This document shows, one piece after another, positions 6,812-11,130 of a stretch of DNA of 11,130 bases. Position 1 is the first letter of the stretch, and the number at the start of each line of letters is the position of its first letter. Made by a program: the position numbers and the translations under genes. Below the pieces are notes generated by a model, which searched no databases, was not told the origin of the DNA, and saw nothing but the letters and a program-made list of their open reading frames with translations. The stretch is from RI-242 sp038246255. Its GTDB lineage: Bacteria > Planctomycetota > UBA1135 > GCA-002686595. The stretch lies in assembly GCA_038246255.1 (NCBI GenBank), contig JBBRWC010000125.1:1-11130 (forward strand), in the 5' to 3' direction.

Positions 6812-6902
6812 CCCGGCTTCTCGATTTTAGGGTGGAGCGATCCGCGCCGCCCTTGGAGCGTTCCGCCGCCGGTGCGACCATGGCCCCGTGGCGCGGGCGT
6901 CG
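6812..6902 (+). promoter_or_regulatory. Upstream region of the glcDEF operon
   Basis: This 91-base gap is the only space for a dedicated glcDEF promoter. An AT-rich patch CGATTTTAG (6822-6830) could be part of a -10 element, but no -35 partner is convincing. It is followed by two direct repeats (6833-6851 and 6854-6870). No terminator hairpin follows the permease stop, so readthrough from upstream is possible. Confidence 0.35.
6833..6870 (+). repeat. Pair of direct repeats spaced 21 bases apart upstream of glcD
   Basis: The copies are TGGAGCGATCCGCGCCGCC (6833-6851) and TGGAGCGTTCCGCCGCC (6854-6870). They share TGGAGCG, one A/T difference, then TCCGC and CCGCC with two extra bases in the first copy. 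The start-to-start distance is 21 bases, about two turns of the helix, which would place two regulator monomers on one face. Chance similarity in GC-rich DNA is not excluded. Confidence 0.4.
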
Positions 6903-8381
6903 ATGTCAGACAACGGAACACCGACTTCGTTCCTGGACCGCGCACGCGCGGAGCGGCTCGTCACCGACCTGGCGCGCATCGTCGGACCGCGCGCGGTGGT
7001 CGCCGATCAGGAGAGGCTTTCGACCTACGAAAGCGACGGACTCGCGCTCTATCGCCATCGCCCGTGGCTCGTCGTGCTGCCGCGCAACACCCCCGAAGCC
7101 GCCGCCGTCATGGCGCGCCTGGCGCAGGACGAACTGCCAATCGTGCCGCGCGGCGCGGGCACGGGCTTGACCGGCGGTGCGTCGCCCGTGCGGGGCGGAG
7201 CTGTGGTTTCCACGTCGCGTATGCGCGACCTGATCGAACTCGACGTGCAGGGCCGCTACGCGCGTGTGCAAGCGGGGCTGGTCAACGCCGACCTCACGCA
7301 CGCGTGCTCGAAGCACGGACTCTTTTTTGCGCCCGACCCGTCGAGCCAACAGGCCTGTACCCTGGGTGGCAACGTGGCGAACAACTCGGGTGGTCCGCAC
7401 TGCTTCAAATACGGGAGCACCGTACGGCATGTTTTGGGCCTCGTCGCCGTAGATGCGAAGGGTAGCGTGCTCGATCTTGGAGAACCCCGTTGTGAACCCG
7501 CGGGACTCGACCTCGTGGGCGCGCTCGTCGGCAGCGAAGGCACGCTCGCACTGATCACCGAGGTCACGCTGCGTCTGTTGCCCGCGCCCGAGCGAGTCGA
7601 AACCCTGCTCGCGGTTTTTGGCGAACTGTCGGAGGCCTGCGACACCGTCACCGCACTGATCGCGCAGCAGCTCGAGCCCTCGGCCATCGAAATCCTCGAC
7701 CGCCTCACGATTGAAGCGGTCGAAGCGAGTGTTTACCGCGCGGGCTATCCCGTTGATGCGGGCGCGGTGCTCCTGCTTGACGTCGAGGGCACAGCGGCGG
7801 AGGTCGAGGAGCTGATCGAGGCGCTCGAGGAGGTTGTGCGCGCGCACGGCGGGCGGGAACTGACGCGCGCCGCGAATGCCGCGGATCGGGGCCATTTGTG
7901 GGCGGGCCGCAAGGGTGCGTTCGGCGCGCTGGGCCGCGTGGCGCCCGACCTGTACGTCACGGATGCGGTCGTGCCACGCACGCGCCTCGCGGAGCTTGTC
8001 GCCGGCACAACGGCGATCTGCCGCGAACTCGGGCTGAAGCTCGCCAACGTTTTCCACGCGGGCGACGGCAATCTGCATCCAAACATCTGTTACGACGGCC
8101 GCGATGCCGACGAAGTGCGGCGTGTGCTGGAAGCAGGGCAGCGCATCCAGGACCTGTGTCTTGCGGCGGGTGGCAGCCTGTCGGGCGAACACGGATTGGG
8201 CCTCGAGAAGCGCGACGGCATGTGCGCGCTCTTCAACCAAAGCGATCTCGATTCGATGGGCCGGTTGCGGACGGCATTCGACCCCGCGCGGCGTATGAAT
8301 CCCGACAAGCTCTTGCCGACGCGGCCGTGCATGGAAGTCCGCACGCCGCGTGTCGCAGTGCGCGGGGAGGTGCGCGATTGA
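6903..8381 (+). CDS. glcD: Glycolate (D-2-hydroxyacid) dehydrogenase, FAD-linked subunit GlcD
   Basis: It is the catalytic flavoprotein of the GlcDEF complex, oxidising glycolate to glyoxylate (some relatives take D-lactate). From the ATG at 6903 it has 492 residues, the usual family length. The N-terminal FAD-binding domain (about 50-230) has PRGAGTGLTGG (82-92), CTLGGNVANNSGG (152-164) with CFKYG, and GSEGTLALITE (210-220). The C-terminal FAD-oxidase domain has FHAGDGNLHPN (384-394), with His385 and His392 in the metal/substrate-binding arrangement of the D-2-hydroxyacid dehydrogenase family, and GEHGLGLEKR (428-437). A GTG at 6888 would add five residues; neither start has a clear Shine-Dalgarno. 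It is coupled to glcE by a TTGA overlap. The presence of glcE and glcF next to it favours glycolate over stand-alone D-lactate dehydrogenase. Confidence 0.94.
   Translation: MSDNGTPTSFLDRARAERLVTDLARIVGPRAVVADQERLSTYESDGLALYRHRPWLVVLPRNTPEAAAVMARLAQDELPIVPRGAGTGLTGGASPVRGGAVVSTSRMRDLIELDVQGRYARVQAGLVNADLTHACSKHGLFFAPDPSSQQACTLGGNVANNSGGPHCFKYGSTVRHVLGLVAVDAKGSVLDLGEPRCEPAGLDLVGALVGSEGTLALITEVTLRLLPAPERVETLLAVFGELSEACDTVTALIAQQLEPSAIEILDRLTIEAVEASVYRAGYPVDAGAVLLLDVEGTAAEVEELIEALEEVVRAHGGRELTRAANAADRGHLWAGRKGAFGALGRVAPDLYVTDAVVPRTRLAELVAGTTAICRELGLKLANVFHAGDGNLHPNICYDGRDADEVRRVLEAGQRIQDLCLAAGGSLSGEHGLGLEKRDGMCALFNQSDLDSMGRLRTAFDPARRMNPDKLLPTRPCMEVRTPRVAVRGEVRD
8364..8370 (+). promoter_or_regulatory. 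Strong ribosome binding site GGGGAGG for the TTG start at 8378
   Basis: GGGGAGG lies 7 bases before the TTG at 8378, inside the last codons of glcD. It decides the glcE start, for which no ATG or GTG is suitably placed. Confidence 0.8.
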
Positions 8382-9637
8382 ACACGGAGGCGATCAAGCG
8401 CGCGCTGCGGGCGGTGGAACCCCACAGCCGCGGCGAGTTTTCGGCGTGGGATGGCGGCACGCTGCCGTTGGTCGCACCCGCGGATGAAGCCGAAGCGCAG
8501 GCGTTCATGCGCGCGGCCGACGGCCTCGTGATTCTGCCCATCGGCAATGGCACAAAACTCGACTGGTGCGCGCTGCCAACCCGCGCAGATCTCGTGTTTT
8601 CCACACGCCGCCTCGTGGGTTTGGTTGCGTACGAACCCGCGGAGGGTGTATTGGTCGCGCGCGCGGGGACGGACTTGGCCGCGATCGCACGGCAACTTCG
8701 GCCCGACCACCAACGCATCGCGCCCGATGTCGCCCACCCCGCGCGCTGCACGATCGGCGGTGCGTTTGCCGCCGCGCAAATGGGTGCCGACCGACTGCGC
8801 CGCGGCACGTGGCGCGACGCCATCCTCGGCACACGCGTGCTCGAAGCGGACGGCCAAATCACGCAGAGCGGCGGCCGGCTCGTCAAAAACGTGACCGGTT
8901 ACGACCTTTTCCGCCTGCATGGCGGAGCGCACGGGGCGCTCGGCATCGTTTTGGAGCTGAGCCTGCTCCTGTGGCCCGATCCGCCAGAATGTGTGTGGCT
9001 CGAGAGCGACAAAATGGAGCCCGGGTCGGCGCTCGAAGCGCTCGCGGCCGCGGCGCGCGCGGCACCCGCGGCGAGCCGCCTCGCGCTGTTCGAGGAAACG
9101 GACGGCTGGCGCGCGGTCGTCCACATCGAAGGTCGACCGCGGGCCCTCGCGGCGGCGCGCACCGGCGCGCTCCGTGCCCTGGGCACCGCGCGGACGTTCG
9201 ATGGCGACGAAGCACGGGCGCAGGCAGCCAGTGCGCGCGACCACGAGGCCGTAGTGCTTCCGGATGGCCGCATGCGCTGGCCGTTGCTCGAAGCGCTCGG
9301 ACCGCCGCACGCGAGCGCTTCCGCCCTCGCCGCGCTGCGCAGCGCGGCGATCGCGTGCAGCATCCGTGGCCGCTTGATCGTCGACGGCGCGCTCGGGCGC
9401 TGTGTTTTCGTCGCGGACGGCTATCCGGAGCCCGAGGCCGTGCGTGCATTCGCCCGCGCGCTCGCCGCGGACACGATCTTGCGCGACCACATCCTGCGTT
9501 GGCGCGGCGCACCGCCAAGCGTGCGCCGCGAACTCACGGGGCCGCCACCGCCCGGCGCCGACGTGATGGCGCGCCTCGTTGCCGCATTCGACCCCGCAGG
9601 CCGCTTTGCGCGGGGGCGCCTACACCCACAGTTATGA
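8378..9637 (+). CDS. glcE: Glycolate dehydrogenase, FAD-binding subunit GlcE
   Basis: It is the second flavin-domain subunit of the GlcDEF complex, related to GlcD but lacking its C-terminal oxidase motifs. From the TTG at 8378 it has 419 residues. The FAD-binding segments are PIGNGTKLDW (54-63), which takes the place of the usual GSGTK loop, TIGGAFAAAQMGADRLRRGT (125-144), and the strongly diagnostic SGGRLVKNVTGYDLFRLHGG (164-183), followed by GALGIVLELSL. After about residue 200 the chain is Ala/Arg-rich and less conserved. It overlaps glcD by TTGA with a strong Shine-Dalgarno, and overlaps glcF by ATGA. The KNVTGYDL motif and the gene order make the call firm. Confidence 0.92.
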   Translation: MNTEAIKRALRAVEPHSRGEFSAWDGGTLPLVAPADEAEAQAFMRAADGLVILPIGNGTKLDWCALPTRADLVFSTRRLVGLVAYEPAEGVLVARAGTDLAAIARQLRPDHQRIAPDVAHPARCTIGGAFAAAQMGADRLRRGTWRDAILGTRVLEADGQITQSGGRLVKNVTGYDLFRLHGGAHGALGIVLELSLLLWPDPPECVWLESDKMEPGSALEALAAAARAAPAASRLALFEETDGWRAVVHIEGRPRALAAARTGALRALGTARTFDGDEARAQAASARDHEAVVLPDGRMRWPLLEALGPPHASASALAALRSAAIACSIRGRLIVDGALGRCVFVADGYPEPEAVRAFARALAADTILRDHILRWRGAPPSVRRELTGPPPPGADVMARLVAAFDPAGRFARGRLHPQL

Positions 9638-10953
9638 ACGCCCACAGCGCGAGCGGCGGCGCGACCCCGTCGATCTTGACCCCCGAGGGCATCGTCGCCT
9701 ACACCGACACGCTCGATTGCATCCACTGTGGGTTGTGCCTGCGCACGTGCCCGACGTACGAGCTCACCGGCGTCGAATCGTCCAGTCCGCGCGGCCGCAT
9801 CCACCTCATCCGCTCCGCGTTCGAGGGGCGCATCGACCCCGGACCCGGTTATGCCGAAGAGCTCTCCTTCTGCCTGATGTGCCGGCGCTGTGAAAGCGTG
9901 TGCCCGGCGGGTGTGCACTTTGGAGCGCTGATGGAGCACGCGCGGGACGCACAGGTCAAACGCGTGCCGCCGACTTTGTTCGTGCGTGTGTTGCGCCACG
10001 TGGGGTTGCGCTGGTTGCTGCCGAGCCGCACGTTGTTGCGCGTTGTTGGCGCCCTCGCGCGCTTTGGCGAGTGGAGCGGAGCGCGTGCACTTGTTCGCCA
10101 ACTCCTCGGCAAGCTTGGTGCGTTTTTGGACCATGCACCCACCGTGCCCCCGCTCGCGGAGCAGCGTCCCTTGCCCGCGGCCAGTGCGCCTCCCGCGGGC
10201 GGGTTTTTGCGCGGTACCGTAGTGCTTCTCGAGGGCTGCGTGGCGCCGCTGCTCACGGGGCGCTCAAACCGCGCCACGTTTGATTCGCTGCGTGCGCTAG
10301 GTTTCGACGTGCGTGTGCCCCGCGCGATCGTGTGCTGCGGATCGCTCCACGCGCACAACGGCGATTGGGAGGGTGCGCGCGGGCTGGCGCGGCGCGCGAT
10401 CGACGCCTTTGAATCGGCCGCACCCGCGGACGCGCCCGTCGTGACCAACAGCGCGGGGTGTGGTTCGCACTTGCGCGAGCTCGAAGGGCTGTTCGAAACC
10501 GACGATCCCTGGCGCGTGCGCGCCGCCCGTCTGCGCGCACGCGTGCGCGACTACAGCCAAGTGGTCGCGGGGCCGCTCGAGGAGCTGCGCCCGCGCGCCG
10601 CGACCGCGGAGGCCGTCGCCTACGACGACCCCTGCCACCTTTGCCACGGGCAGGGTGTGCGGAGCGAGCCGCGGCGAGTGCTCGCGGCACTCGACGGCCT
10701 CAACGTGCGGCTACTCGACGACCCCGAGGCCTGTTGCGGGGCCGCGGGGCTCTACTCGCTCTCCCGGCCCGCGGATTCCCGGGATATTTTTGCGCCGCGG
10801 CTCGCGGCGTTCGAGCGCAGCGGCGCGACCGTGCTGGTGACGGCCAATCCGGGGTGTCTGCTCCAGTGGCAAAGCGGCCTCGCGCCCCGCGGGGCGCGCG
10901 CGGTGCATCTCGCGGAGCTCGTAGACGACGCCCTGCGCGCATCCGCCCTCTGA
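9634..10953 (+). CDS. glcF: Glycolate dehydrogenase, iron-sulfur subunit GlcF
   Basis: This subunit carries electrons from the flavin subunits towards the quinone pool at the inner membrane. It has 439 residues. Two [4Fe-4S] ferredoxin motifs are complete: CIHCGLCLRTCP (Cys29, 32, 35, 39) and CLMCRRCESVCP (Cys80, 83, 86, 90). Two cysteine-rich CCG domains follow: Cys202, Cys234-Cys235 and Cys276; then Cys334/Cys337, Cys367-Cys368 and Cys408. In the first, the last CxxC position reads CGSH, so it ends with a single Cys. The region about 110-190 between the ferredoxin and CCG parts is basic and hydrophobic, suitable for peripheral membrane contact. The ATG at 9634 overlaps the glcE stop and has no Shine-Dalgarno, so translation probably depends on coupling. 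It closes the operon. Confidence 0.94.
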   Translation: MNAHSASGGATPSILTPEGIVAYTDTLDCIHCGLCLRTCPTYELTGVESSSPRGRIHLIRSAFEGRIDPGPGYAEELSFCLMCRRCESVCPAGVHFGALMEHARDAQVKRVPPTLFVRVLRHVGLRWLLPSRTLLRVVGALARFGEWSGARALVRQLLGKLGAFLDHAPTVPPLAEQRPLPAASAPPAGGFLRGTVVLLEGCVAPLLTGRSNRATFDSLRALGFDVRVPRAIVCCGSLHAHNGDWEGARGLARRAIDAFESAAPADAPVVTNSAGCGSHLRELEGLFETDDPWRVRAARLRARVRDYSQVVAGPLEELRPRAATAEAVAYDDPCHLCHGQGVRSEPRRVLAALDGLNVRLLDDPEACCGAAGLYSLSRPADSRDIFAPRLAAFERSGATVLVTANPGCLLQWQSGLAPRGARAVHLAELVDDALRASAL

Positions 10954-10987
10954 GACCTCGCCCCCGTTCGCCGCCCCACCCCGCGAG

Positions 10988-10996
10988 TGTTATTTT
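10988..10996 (+). promoter_or_regulatory. Possible extended -10 promoter element
   Basis: TGTTATTTT is an AT-rich island in a very GC-rich gap. It reads as TGn plus TATTTT, 4 of 6 matches to TATAAT. It would start transcription about 30 bases before the ATG at 11032. No -35 box is evident. Confidence 0.25.
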
Positions 10997-11031
10997 GGGC
11001 GGTTGCGGCGCGGGAACCCGGCGCGCTCGAC

Positions 11032-11130
11032 ATGCAGACCCTCGCCCAATCCTTACGCGAAGAAGCGGTGCCCGACCCCCTGCGCGAGGTCGTCGGTTGC
11101 CCCTTTTGCGGGAGCGCAAAGCACACCCCC
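11032..11130 (+). CDS. Unidentified protein, N-terminal 33 codons only
   Basis: The frame opens at the ATG at 11032 and stays open to the window edge. The 33 residues begin MQTLAQSLREEAVPDPLRE and contain GCPFCGS with Cys23 and Cys26, half of a possible zinc knuckle. Such an early CPxCGS motif occurs in some SAM-dependent methyltransferases and in many small zinc-binding proteins, so no function is assigned. No Shine-Dalgarno is visible. It starts 78 bases after glcF and may have its own promoter. The frame could be chance, but the AT-rich element upstream and the CxxC motif favour a real gene. Confidence 0.5.
   Translation, partial: MQTLAQSLREEAVPDPLREVVGCPFCGSAKHTP

Noticed and set aside
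8566..9633. Extended upstream frame of glcF overlapping glcE
   Set aside because: The translation before 9634 is Arg/Pro-rich shadow sequence, and the ATG at 9634 forms the ATGA overlap used elsewhere in the window.
10971..11002. Terminator after glcF from CCGCCC and GGGCGG
   Set aside because: The arms are six bases with a 20-base loop and no T-run follows, so it is no stronger than chance in GC-rich DNA.

Overview
The window is a GC-rich, gene-dense stretch of bacterial chromosome. It has short intergenic gaps, frequent GTG and TTG starts, and several genes joined by 4-base stop/start overlaps. No IS element, CRISPR array, tRNA, rRNA or phage gene is visible. The phylum cannot be fixed from this sequence alone. 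High GC, patchy Shine-Dalgarno use and the gene mix would fit a Planctomycetota- or Myxococcota-like Gram-negative; that is an inference, held loosely.

Left edge (1-1642): a minus-strand, left-truncated cofactor-independent phosphoglycerate mutase (gpmI) diverges from a plus-strand M48 lipoprotein metalloprotease. Their 147-base shared upstream region carries a 25-base near-perfect palindrome next to the protease start.

Middle (1643-6811): a 456-base gap with a very C-rich end precedes a glycogen/starch synthase-fold protein (GT5). Its overall framework is clear, but most of the residues that form the family's active site are replaced. Two bases later comes a ROK-family sugar kinase. It is translationally coupled (TTGA) to an ABC ATPase, which is coupled (ATGA) to an ABC-2-type permease with an unusual Pro/Ala/Glu-rich loop. 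The four genes look like one transcription unit that joins sugar metabolism to an exporter of unknown cargo.

Right (6812-10953): a compact glcD-glcE-glcF operon for a three-subunit glycolate (or D-2-hydroxyacid) dehydrogenase made of two flavin-domain subunits and one iron-sulfur subunit, again joined by TTGA and ATGA overlaps. It is expected to oxidise glycolate to glyoxylate and pass electrons to the quinone pool.

Right edge (10954-11130): a short gap and the first 33 codons of an unidentified protein with an early CPFC zinc-knuckle-like motif.

The best candidate for something undescribed is the GT5 protein at 2099-3589. It looks like a glycogen synthase that has kept its fold and lost its catalytic set, next to a sugar kinase and an ABC exporter.
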